From NCBI RefSeq assembly GCF_959608125.1, contig NZ_CAUHPG010000003.1, forward strand, positions 1-64,000: a stretch of 64,000 bases of DNA, in the 5' to 3' direction. The notes below the pieces were generated by a model. It saw only the letters and a program-made list of their open reading frames with translations, did not search any database and was not told the DNA's origin. The translations under genes and the position numbers were made by a program. Each line of letters begins with the position of its first letter. Position 1 is the stretch's first letter. This DNA comes from an uncultured Slackia sp. (GTDB lineage Bacteria; Actinomycetota; Coriobacteriia; Coriobacteriales; Eggerthellaceae). Positions 16,685 through 24,588 of this stretch are shown piece after piece.

Positions 16685-16731
16685 GTCAAATAGATGTCAA
16701 ACGATTCTTGCAACGTATGGCCTAGGTCAAA
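16685..16731 (+). promoter_or_regulatory. GTCAAA direct repeats, possible Pho-box-like site
   Basis: GTCAAA at 16685-16690, 16696-16701 (11 bp apart) and 16726-16731. The last ends 8 bases before the -10, in place of a normal -35. Eleven-base direct repeats are the usual layout of PhoB/PhoP-class activator sites. Confidence 0.4.
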
Positions 16732-16739
16732 CCTCACGC

Positions 16740-16745
16740 TATAAT
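16740..16745 (+). promoter_or_regulatory. ppk1 -10 element
   Basis: Consensus TATAAT, 54 bases before the ppk1 start, with no recognisable -35 at 17 bp. This fits activator-dependent transcription. Confidence 0.55.
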
Positions 16746-16799
16746 CGAGATGAGAAGGGGAGCGATTCTCTCCGCAAGCCATGCGTCGAGGAGGGCATC

Positions 16800-19727
16800 A
16801 TGGCAGAAAACGAAATCGCCAGGACCGATAAGGCCAAGGGGCGTCCTAAGACCAAATCCTACATGCAGAACCGCGAGCTTTCTTGGCTTTCGTTCAACGA
16901 GCGCGTGCTCGACCAGTCGATCGATCCCAACGTTCCGTTGCTCGAACGCATGAAGTTCATCGCCATCTGGCGTTCCAACTTGCAGGAGTTCTTCATGGTG
17001 CGCGTGGGCAGCCTGCTCGATCTGGAGCTGGCCAAGGAAACGGTGTATGACAGCAAGACGGGCATGACGCCAGTCGAGCAGCTCGAGGCCGTGTACACGC
17101 GCGTGCGCGAATTGACGCCGCAGGTTTCCGAAGACTTTCGAACGGTGCGCCACCAGCTCGAGGCTCAGGGCATCCATCAGCTCTATCCCGACGAGCTCAC
17201 GCCCAAACAGTACGACCAGCTCATGCAGTATCTCAAGGTAAACGTGCTGCCGCTCGTGTCTCCGCAGATCGTCAACGCGACGCACCCGTTCCCGCATCTG
17301 GAAAACGGTGCGCTCTATATCGCCGTGCGCTTGGACGACCTGCCGGAAGAGCCGGCCAAGATGCCGAAGGACCGTCGCAAGGCGTATCGTGCGAAGGCGG
17401 CCGAAGACGTGGTCATGGGCATCATCCCCATGCCGTTGAACTGCCCGCGCACCATCAAGCTCGATAGCGAGAACGGAGGCTATTCCTTCATTCTGCTCGA
17501 GCACGCGCTCGAGATGGTGGCCGATAAGATCTTCAGCATGTATCCGGTCAAACACGCCAACGTCATCCAGGTCACGCGCAACGCCGACCTCGACACTTAC
17601 GAGGAATCCGACGAATACGACGAGGACTTCCGCAGCCACATGAAGCGCATCTTGAAGAAGCGCAGCCGCCTGGCTCCTGTGCGCCTGGAAAGCGAGCGCC
17701 CGTTGTCGTTGGTGACCGAGCGCTTCCTGGCGAAGCGTCTGGGGCTCAAGCGCAACCAGGTCTATACCGTGGGCTTGCCGCTCGATATGGGCTACGCGTT
17801 CGCGTTGCCGAGCATGGTGGGCCGCGAGCTTGCGGCTCCGTTCGTCGACGAGCCCGCAAGCCCCCAGTGGCCTGCCGAACTGGTGCGCGGGCGCAGCATC
17901 ATAGACCAGGTGCTCAAGAAAGACGTCATGTTGTCGTATCCGTACGAGACCATGGATGCTTTCGTCCACCTGCTGCAAGAGGCGGCGGTCGACCCCGACG
18001 TCTTGTCCATCAAGATCACCCTGTATCGCCTGGCCAGCCAGTCGCGTTTGGCCGAGGCCCTGATCACCGCGGCCGAAAACGGCAAGGAAGTCACGGCGTT
18101 GTTCGAGTTGCGCGCGCGTTTCGACGAGAGCAACAACATCGAATGGTCGCAGCGTTTCGAGCAGGCCGGATGCAACATCATCTACGGCTTCCGCGACTAT
18201 AAGGTGCATAGCAAGATCTGCGCGATCACGCGCCGTTCTGAAAACGGCCTGCAGTTCATCACGCAGCTTGGCACGGGTAATTACAACGAGAAGACGGCGA
18301 AGCTCTATACCGACCTGTCCATGATCACCGCCGATCCGGAAATCGGCCAGGATGCGGCCATGTTCTTCCGCAGCATGCAGCTGGAAAGCGCGACCGATGC
18401 ATACCAGACGCTGCTTGTGGCGCCGCTCATGATCAAGCAGGGCCTGTGCGCTATGGTCGACCGCGAAATCGAGAAGGCCAAGGCGGGCCTGCCTGCGGAA
18501 ATCATGATGAAGACCAACTCCGTCACCGATAAAGACGTGATCGAGAAGCTGGCCGAGGCGAGTCGCGCGGGCGTGAAGGTCACCATGCTGGTCCGCGGCA
18601 TCTCGTGCTTGGTGCCGGGCATTCCCGGGCAGACCGATAACATCCGCGTGGTCAGCGTGGTGGGCCGTCTGCTCGAGCATTCGCGCATTTACGTGTTCGG
18701 CGCGGGCGACGACAAGAAGGTCTATCTGTCCAGCGCCGACCTGATGACGCGCAATCTGGACAAACGCGTCGAAATAGCCTGGCCTGTCAACGATCCGAGC
18801 CTGCGTGCCAAAGTGCTCGGCTATTTCGACACCATGCTTTCCGACACGGCGAAGCTTCGCGAGCTGAAGCCTGACGGCACGTATACCGAGCTGGGGCACT
18901 TCGTGCCGAAAGACGCATCGGGCAAGCCGTCGGCGCGTCCTTTCGACGCCCAGGACCATTTGATCAAGGAGGCCTATGTGGCCGCCGAGAATGCGCCGCG
19001 TCCCGCGACGCCTAACATGGTCATGCACGGTCGTCTTTCCACGCAGATCGAGGCTCTAATCGAAGAGGCGGAAGACGACTTGGTCTACGGCAAGGAACCC
19101 GAACGCAAGGCGAGGGCGATCGACCTCGAAATGGAGGCCGAGCCCGTGCGCTACGAGGGCAAGGCGTCGGTCGAATCCGAGGATGCCGGGTCTGAGATCG
19201 CGGCTGAAGCCGATCCCGCCGAGCGCGTACCCGCTCATGCCTCGTCCGGCGACGCCGAGCCTGCCGTGCGTGCGTCCGCTTCGGCGGGCGAGTCGGTGGG
19301 CGCTCACGCGAAGAAGAAAGAGCCCGCTCGGGAAGCTGCGTTCATCGAAGAGCATCAGGCGCCCGTTGAGCAGGTTCCGGTCGATGGGGTCGTCGAAGCC
19401 GTCGAGGAGTCCATCGCAGATGAGGCGAAGGAGGCCGGCGAGCCTGCCGTCGAGGTCGCTGATCCCGCTGCATCCGAGGCCGCTGGTTTGGAAAATTCCG
19501 CCGACCAGGCGTATGCGACGGTCCCTCTGCCCGCGATGGATGCTGCCGAACCTCTCCCTGCCGACCCGGTCATGGCGCCCGCCGTCGAAGCGAAAAGCGA
19601 ATATGCAGCGGCCCGCAGGGAACCGCTGGGCGCCCCCGCCGACGACCTGCCCGGACACAAGGCTCCCGGCCGCTCGATCGAGATGCCTAAGAAAAAAGGC
19701 TTCTTCGCGCGCTTGTTCGGACGCTAA
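16800..19727 (+). CDS. ppk1: Polyphosphate kinase PPK1 with long C-terminal extension
   Basis: 975 aa; PPK1 is usually about 690-740. Transfers the gamma-phosphate of ATP to growing polyphosphate, peripheral at the membrane. 'NRELSWLSFNERVLDQ' opens the N domain. The autophosphorylated His lies in 'YKVHSKICAI' near residue 469 and the second catalytic His in 'LLEHSRIYVFG' near 625. After about residue 700 comes a ~275-residue tail rich in Ala, Glu, Pro and Asp, ending in basic/aromatic 'KKKGFFARLFGR'. Start at 16800 set by GAGGAGG; the frame from 16548 runs through the promoter. The tail may tether or recruit partners (inference). Confidence 0.93.
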   Translation: MAENEIARTDKAKGRPKTKSYMQNRELSWLSFNERVLDQSIDPNVPLLERMKFIAIWRSNLQEFFMVRVGSLLDLELAKETVYDSKTGMTPVEQLEAVYTRVRELTPQVSEDFRTVRHQLEAQGIHQLYPDELTPKQYDQLMQYLKVNVLPLVSPQIVNATHPFPHLENGALYIAVRLDDLPEEPAKMPKDRRKAYRAKAAEDVVMGIIPMPLNCPRTIKLDSENGGYSFILLEHALEMVADKIFSMYPVKHANVIQVTRNADLDTYEESDEYDEDFRSHMKRILKKRSRLAPVRLESERPLSLVTERFLAKRLGLKRNQVYTVGLPLDMGYAFALPSMVGRELAAPFVDEPASPQWPAELVRGRSIIDQVLKKDVMLSYPYETMDAFVHLLQEAAVDPDVLSIKITLYRLASQSRLAEALITAAENGKEVTALFELRARFDESNNIEWSQRFEQAGCNIIYGFRDYKVHSKICAITRRSENGLQFITQLGTGNYNEKTAKLYTDLSMITADPEIGQDAAMFFRSMQLESATDAYQTLLVAPLMIKQGLCAMVDREIEKAKAGLPAEIMMKTNSVTDKDVIEKLAEASRAGVKVTMLVRGISCLVPGIPGQTDNIRVVSVVGRLLEHSRIYVFGAGDDKKVYLSSADLMTRNLDKRVEIAWPVNDPSLRAKVLGYFDTMLSDTAKLRELKPDGTYTELGHFVPKDASGKPSARPFDAQDHLIKEAYVAAENAPRPATPNMVMHGRLSTQIEALIEEAEDDLVYGKEPERKARAIDLEMEAEPVRYEGKASVESEDAGSEIAAEADPAERVPAHASSGDAEPAVRASASAGESVGAHAKKKEPAREAAFIEEHQAPVEQVPVDGVVEAVEESIADEAKEAGEPAVEVADPAASEAAGLENSADQAYATVPLPAMDAAEPLPADPVMAPAVEAKSEYAAARREPLGAPADDLPGHKAPGRSIEMPKKKGFFARLFGR

Positions 19728-19761
19728 AGCCCGCGCGTCGTGTTCGTCGTGTTGCATCGAC

Positions 19762-19799
19762 TGCGGCCCCGCGACCTTTCCGGTCCGGGGCCGCTTTTT
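19762..19799 (+). terminator. Intrinsic terminator after ppk1
   Basis: GCGGCCCC/GGGGCCGC stem (19763-19770 with 19787-19794) followed by TTTTT. Confidence 0.85.
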
Positions 19800-19922
19800 C
19801 CGATTCGTCTCTTCGGGCGAAGGTGTCGGTTCGGCAACCGCCGCTCGTGAAGATTGCGTGAAGCCCCAGCGTGCGGTACCATCCAGAACGAAAAGGAAAG
19901 CCATCGCCTCAAGGAGGAAGAC

Positions 19923-20039
19923 ATGGAGCTTTTTGGAATGCAGGTGCCCATGGCGGCTATTTGGATCGTCGCTGCCATCGTGGTCGCCATCGTCGTCGGC
20001 TTCATCGTGAAGGGCTTCATCGAAGAGATGAGGAAGTAA
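19923..20039 (+). CDS. Single-pass membrane microprotein
   Basis: 38 aa: a short N-terminus, one hydrophobic helix (about residues 9-30) and a charged end 'KGFIEEMRK'. AAGGAGG ribosome binding site lies a few bases upstream, and its own terminator follows, so it looks like a real transcription unit despite its size. No family recognised. It sits between ppk1 and the sortase gene; function unknown. Confidence 0.65.
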   Translation: MELFGMQVPMAAIWIVAAIVVAIVVGFIVKGFIEEMRK

Positions 20040-20063
20040 CGCCGCGTCGTACGCACGCAACGG

Positions 20064-20100
20064 AAAGGCCTGTCGAGTCGCGAAGCTCGGCGGGCCTTTT
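20064..20100 (+). terminator. Intrinsic terminator after microprotein gene
   Basis: AAAGGCC...GGCC stem interrupted by small mismatches, ending in TTTT. Confidence 0.75.
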
Positions 20101-20152
20101 GCGTTCTTGGGACGAAATGCCTCCTTTTTCTCCCGGGGCGCGTTCTTTTCTC

Positions 20153-20158
20153 TATGAT
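20153..20158 (+). promoter_or_regulatory. -10 element, leaderless start for sortase
   Basis: TATGAT followed by 7 bases and then the ATG at 20166. No ribosome binding site precedes this start, so the mRNA may begin at the start codon. Confidence 0.45.
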
Positions 20159-20165
20159 GGGATGT

Positions 20166-21233
20166 ATGGAAAAACGAAACGACACCTCACACGATTTTGA
20201 ACGCGACGCCCGCAGACAGGGCGCGTCTTCGCGGTCTCGGGACGGGGCTCCGATGCAGCGCAGCGATCTTTCGGGGCTCATTCCTCGAATCGACCAGACT
20301 CAGTCTGCGCCGGGGCCGACGGGGTTCGTTCCCGCCGCGCCCGCCCGCGCCGCCGACCCGCGTCGAGCGAGTGCGCAGCCGGCCTTGACTGACGAAGCGC
20401 AGGCTTACGCGCGCGCCCGATACGGCGCCGCGGCGCACGATGCCGAAGAGCGCAAACGTCGCAGGAAGAAGGGCCGCATCTGGACGGCGGTGCTTGTTCT
20501 TTCCATCGCGGTGTTCGCGGCAAGCGTGGGCGTGCTCGGCGTGATCGGTTACGGCTATTGGCACGGGACCAAGGTTTACGATGAAGTTGCTGCTCAGGCC
20601 TCTATACAGAAGGAGGCCGACGCCCTGTCGTCGATGACGGTGGATTGGGATGCGCTTTTGAGCAAGAATCCCGATACGGTGGGGTGGATCTACATGCCTG
20701 GAACGAGCATCGACTATCCGATCGTTCAGGGCGAAACCGACGAAGAATACCTGAGGAAGGATTTCGCGGGCGAAACGGGCGGCCTGGTCCACAAGGGCGC
20801 GATCTTCCTTTCGTCGGACAATGCGCCCGCGATGACCGATCAGAACAATGTGATCTACGGCCATAACATGAATGACGACACCATGTTCGCCCATGTTCTG
20901 GCCATGACCGAGCAGCCCGCGTTCGATGCGGCGCGTACGTTCTACGTATTCACGCCCGACCGCAATTACCGCTGCATGACCTATGCCGCCGATATCGTCG
21001 ACGCCTCGCAGACGTCGATCCTGCAGTTCAACTTCGCAGACCGCAGCAGCCAGGACGTCTACGTGGCCGCGAATATCGAAAGCTCGACGGTCGCGACGCC
21101 GACGGATGTCGACTTGAGCGCGGCTACGAAGTTGTTCACGCTTATCACGTGCGGCGACGATTACGCCGCCACGCGTGCGGTGCTGTTCGGCGCCGTGGTG
21201 GAGACGGCCGAGCCCGCGAATGCGGCATCGTAG
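20166..21233 (+). CDS. srtB: Class B sortase
   Basis: 355 aa. A membrane-anchored transpeptidase that links surface proteins to the wall or builds polymers. Topology: a ~100-residue basic/Pro-rich cytosolic N-terminus, one TM helix (about 105-128), then the extracellular sortase fold. Catalytic residues: His in 'VIYGHNMNDD', Cys in 'LFTLITCGDDY', Arg in 'AATRAVLFG'. 'IDYPIVQGETDEEYL' is typical of SrtB. In-frame ATGs at 20154 and 20157 precede the chosen one, but those overlap a -10-like hexamer. No sorting-signal substrate gene adjoins. The long cytosolic tail is unusual. Confidence 0.9.
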   Translation: MEKRNDTSHDFERDARRQGASSRSRDGAPMQRSDLSGLIPRIDQTQSAPGPTGFVPAAPARAADPRRASAQPALTDEAQAYARARYGAAAHDAEERKRRRKKGRIWTAVLVLSIAVFAASVGVLGVIGYGYWHGTKVYDEVAAQASIQKEADALSSMTVDWDALLSKNPDTVGWIYMPGTSIDYPIVQGETDEEYLRKDFAGETGGLVHKGAIFLSSDNAPAMTDQNNVIYGHNMNDDTMFAHVLAMTEQPAFDAARTFYVFTPDRNYRCMTYAADIVDASQTSILQFNFADRSSQDVYVAANIESSTVATPTDVDLSAATKLFTLITCGDDYAATRAVLFGAVVETAEPANAAS

Positions 21234-21371
21234 CGTCCGCATTCGCCCGAACAGGTTGTTTTTCGTATCAAGGCGCATGCTGCATGTGGCGGTACGCGCC
21301 TCGACATGTCATTATGGAACGAAGCGAGCAAACGCGGCGGGTTCCGCGTGCACCGGTATGAAGGGAGACTC

Positions 21372-22421
21372 ATGACTCAGGTAACCTACGCCGACGCCGG
21401 CGTCGATATCGAAGAGGGCGCGGCTGCGGTCGACGCCATCAAGGACGCGGTGCATTCGACGTATCGCCCCGAGGTGATCGGCGACATCGGCGGCTTCGGC
21501 GGACTGTTCTCCGCCGCCGCAATGAAGGATATGGAAGACCCCATCCTTATTTCCGGCACGGACGGCGTGGGCACCAAGCTCAAGGTTGCCCAGCTGATCG
21601 GCAGGCATGACACGGTTGGCATCGACCTGGTGGCCATGTGCGTCAACGACATTCTTGCCTGCGGCGCCGAGCCCCTGTTCTTCCTCGACTACATCGCCAT
21701 CGGCAAGCTGCGCAAAGAGCATGTCGCAGACGTCGTGGGCGGCATCGCCGACGGTTGCCGTCAGGCGGGCTGTGCCCTGGTCGGCGGCGAGATGGCCGAG
21801 CATCCGGGCGTCATGGACCCCGACGATTACGACCTGTCCGGCTTCTGCGTGGGCGTCGTCGACCGTCCGAAGATGATCGGTCCCGACAACGTGGCCTGCG
21901 GCGACGTCGTGGTGGGCCTGCGTTCGAGCGGCTTCCATTCCAACGGCTATTCGCTGGTCCGCAAGGTCATGGTGGAAGGCAAGACCGCCGAAGACCTGGC
22001 CAAGACCGACGAGCGTCTGGGCGGCAAGACCATCGGCGAGGCCCTGATCGAGCCTACGCGCATCTACGTGAAGCCGGTCCTGTCCTGCCTGCGCGAACTT
22101 CCGGGCGCCGTGCATGCGCTGGCCCACATCACGGGCGGCGGCATGACCGAGAACCTCAACCGCGCGCTGCCGAAGAATCTCGACGCGCTGGTCGATCCCG
22201 CGAAGTGGGACGTCCCTGGCATCACCCGGATGGCCGTCGAGGCCGCGGGCCTGTCCGACGAAGAGGCCCTCAAGACCTTCAACATGGGCATCGGCATGGC
22301 GCTGATCGTGGACGCCTCCCAGGTCGAGGCCGTGATCGAGAACCTTAAGGCTGCAGGCGAGGATCCCTGCGTGATCGGCTCGATCATCGAAGGCACGGGC
22401 TGCGTCCGTTATCCTGCGTAA
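21372..22421 (+). CDS. purM: Phosphoribosylformylglycinamidine cyclo-ligase
   Basis: 349 aa, normal family length. AIR synthetase, step 5 of de novo purine synthesis: FGAM + ATP to AIR. 'LISGTDGVGTKLKVAQ' and 'DLVAMCVNDILACGAEPLFFLDY' form the ATP-binding N domain; 'GLRSSGFHSNGYSLVRKV' and 'ITGGGMTENLNRALP' are conserved later motifs. Start at 21372 follows AAGGGAG; the frame from 21306 is non-homologous upstream. purN follows after 99 bases containing a terminator-like hairpin, and purH lies 2 kb on. Confidence 0.96.
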   Translation: MTQVTYADAGVDIEEGAAAVDAIKDAVHSTYRPEVIGDIGGFGGLFSAAAMKDMEDPILISGTDGVGTKLKVAQLIGRHDTVGIDLVAMCVNDILACGAEPLFFLDYIAIGKLRKEHVADVVGGIADGCRQAGCALVGGEMAEHPGVMDPDDYDLSGFCVGVVDRPKMIGPDNVACGDVVVGLRSSGFHSNGYSLVRKVMVEGKTAEDLAKTDERLGGKTIGEALIEPTRIYVKPVLSCLRELPGAVHALAHITGGGMTENLNRALPKNLDALVDPAKWDVPGITRMAVEAAGLSDEEALKTFNMGIGMALIVDASQVEAVIENLKAAGEDPCVIGSIIEGTGCVRYPA

Positions 22422-22453
22422 CGGTGTCGCCGTCGGGTTTTCCCGGCGTAGGG

Positions 22454-22494
22454 GAAGCGAAGCATCGCGAAGGCGGGCTTCGCTTCTTCGTTTT
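22454..22494 (+). terminator. Hairpin between purM and purN
   Basis: 10-bp stem GAAGCGAAGC/GCTTCGCTTC (22454-22463 with 22477-22486) then TTCGTTTTC. A weak terminator or attenuator inside the pur cluster. Confidence 0.55.
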
Positions 22495-22520
22495 CGCACG
22501 AAACGATAGAAAGGAGCGCC

Positions 22521-23138
22521 ATGGCGCTGAAAATCGGTGTTCTCATCTCCGGCTCGGGATCGAATCTGCAGGCCATCATCGACGAAATCGAGGCCGGTCG
22601 CCTCGACGCCGAGATCCGCGTGGTCATTTCCAGCCGCCCCGACGCCTACGGCCTCGTCCGTGCGCAGGAGGCGGGCATCCAGACCGTCGCGCTTTCCAAG
22701 GACGTCTATGCCGATTACGAGACGGCCAACGAAGCCATCGCCACCGAACTCGTGCACGCGGGATGCGAATACGTGGTCATGGCCGGCTATATGCGCATGG
22801 TGACCGACCCCATTCTGATGGCGTTCCCCGACCGCGTGCTGAACCTGCATCCGGCGCTGCTTCCGTCGTTCAAAGGGGCGCATGCCATTCGCGACGCCTA
22901 CGAGGCGGGCGTGAAGGTAACGGGCGTCACGGTGCATTTCGCCAACGCCGAATACGACAAGGGCCCCATCGTGGCCCAGCGCGCGGTGGAAATCGCCGAG
23001 GACGACACGCTCGATTCGCTCGAAGAGAAGATCCATGCGGTCGAGCACCAGGTGTATCCCGAGGTGCTGCAGGTGATCGCCGAAGGTCGCGTGGCGGTCG
23101 GCGACGATCGCAAGGTGCGCATCGCGCCCCGAGACTAG
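22521..23138 (+). CDS. purN: Phosphoribosylglycinamide formyltransferase
   Basis: 205 aa. GAR transformylase: transfers a formyl group from 10-formyl-THF to GAR in purine synthesis. 'VLISGSGSNLQAIID' binds phosphate; catalytic Asn-His in 'NLHPALLPSFKGAHA' and the Asp in 'YDKGPIVAQ' are present. AAAGGAG ribosome binding site, 99 bases after purM. A GC hairpin without a T run (23218-23244) follows. Confidence 0.96.
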   Translation: MALKIGVLISGSGSNLQAIIDEIEAGRLDAEIRVVISSRPDAYGLVRAQEAGIQTVALSKDVYADYETANEAIATELVHAGCEYVVMAGYMRMVTDPILMAFPDRVLNLHPALLPSFKGAHAIRDAYEAGVKVTGVTVHFANAEYDKGPIVAQRAVEIAEDDTLDSLEEKIHAVEHQVYPEVLQVIAEGRVAVGDDRKVRIAPRD

Positions 23139-23217
23139 CGCGCCGCGAACCGGCTTCGCCCGGGAGTTCGTGTTTGTCGCACGCTGCGAATGCTGATATA
23201 TTCTGAATCAAGGATAA

Positions 23218-23244
23218 ACGGACCCTCGTTTTTCGGGGGTCCGT
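23218..23244 (+). terminator. Hairpin after purN
   Basis: ACGGACCC/GGGTCCGT 8-bp stem with a T-rich loop but no T run after it; may need a factor. Confidence 0.45.
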
Positions 23245-23319
23245 TGTGCGAAGGGGGCTTGCCGCGCCGTCGAGCGGGCATGCTTTCACAGCGGGTGATT
23301 CACATGAAAGGAACCAGAC

Positions 23320-24300
23320 ATGCGTAAAGAAACGCTCCTTGCCATCGCGGCCGACCTGCGCGCGGGGCGCTCCGTCGAGCTCTCCGTCGACGACTTCCCG
23401 TGCTTTTCCGCCGAGGCCGCCGAGGCCGACAAGCGCACGTCCCCCGAGGCGCTGGCGCGTATTTCAGCCGCGCTGACGGCCGAGGACGCCTGCGTGTTCG
23501 AGCGTGCGGCCCGCGCCATCGACGAGCACGACCTTGCCTGGATCGGCTTCAAGGTGGTCGAAGACGCCGATGCGGCGGTTGCCAACGTCGATAACGAAGT
23601 CACGAAGAAGTACGGCGACGTGGGCAGTGCTGACGGCCGCGACCTGGTGTTCTTCTGCAACGACGCCAAAGAGGCGGTGGCGGCTCGCGAATATTCCGCC
23701 CGCGACTTCTTCCAGATGAAGGACGTCACCCGCGGTCCCTCCATGCATAACGACCAGTTCGACGGCCTTACGTGGACGTCGGTCGCGCTGTTCGACCCGG
23801 TGAAGGTGTGGCTGCTCGGCGCTTCCGACGTGGCGGTCGAGACTGCCGTTCTGGCCCGCCATGTGGGCTTCGTCGTGGAAGTGGTCGACGACGACGCATC
23901 CTTCCTCAACGAAGAGCGCTTCCCCGACGCGAAGCGCACTCTGATCGGTTCGTTCGACGAGCTTGCCGGCATGAAGGCCGACCCGGCCGATTACGTGTGC
24001 GTGGTCACGCGCGGTCACATGCATGACCCCGAGGGCTGCGTGTGGGCAAGCGAACAGGGCGTGCATTACGTGGGCATGATGGGCTGCAAGGGCAAAAACA
24101 GCCGCGTGCACGACCTGTGCCTGGACGCCGGCATGACCGAGGAGCAGTGGGAGGCCGTCAAGCGCCCGATCGGCCTGAAGTTCGGTGCGAAGACGCCTGC
24201 CGAGCTGGCCATCTCGATCGTGGCCGAGCTGGTGGACGTGCGCTACAGGCAGCGCTACAGCCAGGAGGCGCGCGACAAGCACGACAACGGCCTTTGGTAG
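23320..24300 (+). CDS. XdhC/CoxI-family protein
   Basis: 326 aa. XdhC-type proteins bind and protect the sulfurated molybdenum cofactor and insert it into xanthine dehydrogenase-like hydroxylases. The C-terminal half is a Rossmann domain with 'VKVWLLGASDVAVETAVLA', 'DYVCVVTRGHMHDPEGC' and 'YVGMMGCKGKN', as in the family. The N-terminal third is less conserved. GAAAGGA ribosome binding site. It lies between purN and purH, fitting purine metabolism, but no xdhA/B or molybdopterin gene is in the window, so the client enzyme is unknown. Confidence 0.82.
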   Translation: MRKETLLAIAADLRAGRSVELSVDDFPCFSAEAAEADKRTSPEALARISAALTAEDACVFERAARAIDEHDLAWIGFKVVEDADAAVANVDNEVTKKYGDVGSADGRDLVFFCNDAKEAVAAREYSARDFFQMKDVTRGPSMHNDQFDGLTWTSVALFDPVKVWLLGASDVAVETAVLARHVGFVVEVVDDDASFLNEERFPDAKRTLIGSFDELAGMKADPADYVCVVTRGHMHDPEGCVWASEQGVHYVGMMGCKGKNSRVHDLCLDAGMTEEQWEAVKRPIGLKFGAKTPAELAISIVAELVDVRYRQRYSQEARDKHDNGLW

Positions 24301-24378
24301 GATGCATCGTTTCCTGCGTGCGGAGTTTTTCACATGGGGAATTTTCGCTCCTCGACCTCGGTCGTCGGGGGCATTCGC

Positions 24379-24409
24379 AAGCCGCAGCTCCGAGGGGTTG
24401 CGGCTTTTT
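24379..24409 (+). terminator. Intrinsic terminator after xdhC-like gene
   Basis: AAGCCGCA/TGCGGCTT stem (24379-24386 with 24399-24406) plus T run. The rest of 24301-24588 holds only a weak TATAAG -10 near 24540 for purH. Confidence 0.8.
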
Positions 24410-24588
24410 CCATGCGCGTCTGGCGGGTCCTACAGCCGGTAGGCGGTCGAAGGTTTCCGGCACACGACATAATGGGTCGATTCGTGGCGATTCGCCGAAC
24501 GATGCCGCTTGCCGCAGGCATAGGGCGCGGGTGGCGTTACTATAAGGCCATTCGATAATGGCTGGCCTAGCAGGAAGGAAAGAGCAGG

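Noticed and set aside
16734..19028. 764-residue open frame antisense to ppk1
   Set aside because: Same codon-bias artefact; low-complexity Arg/His/Val-rich with no motif.
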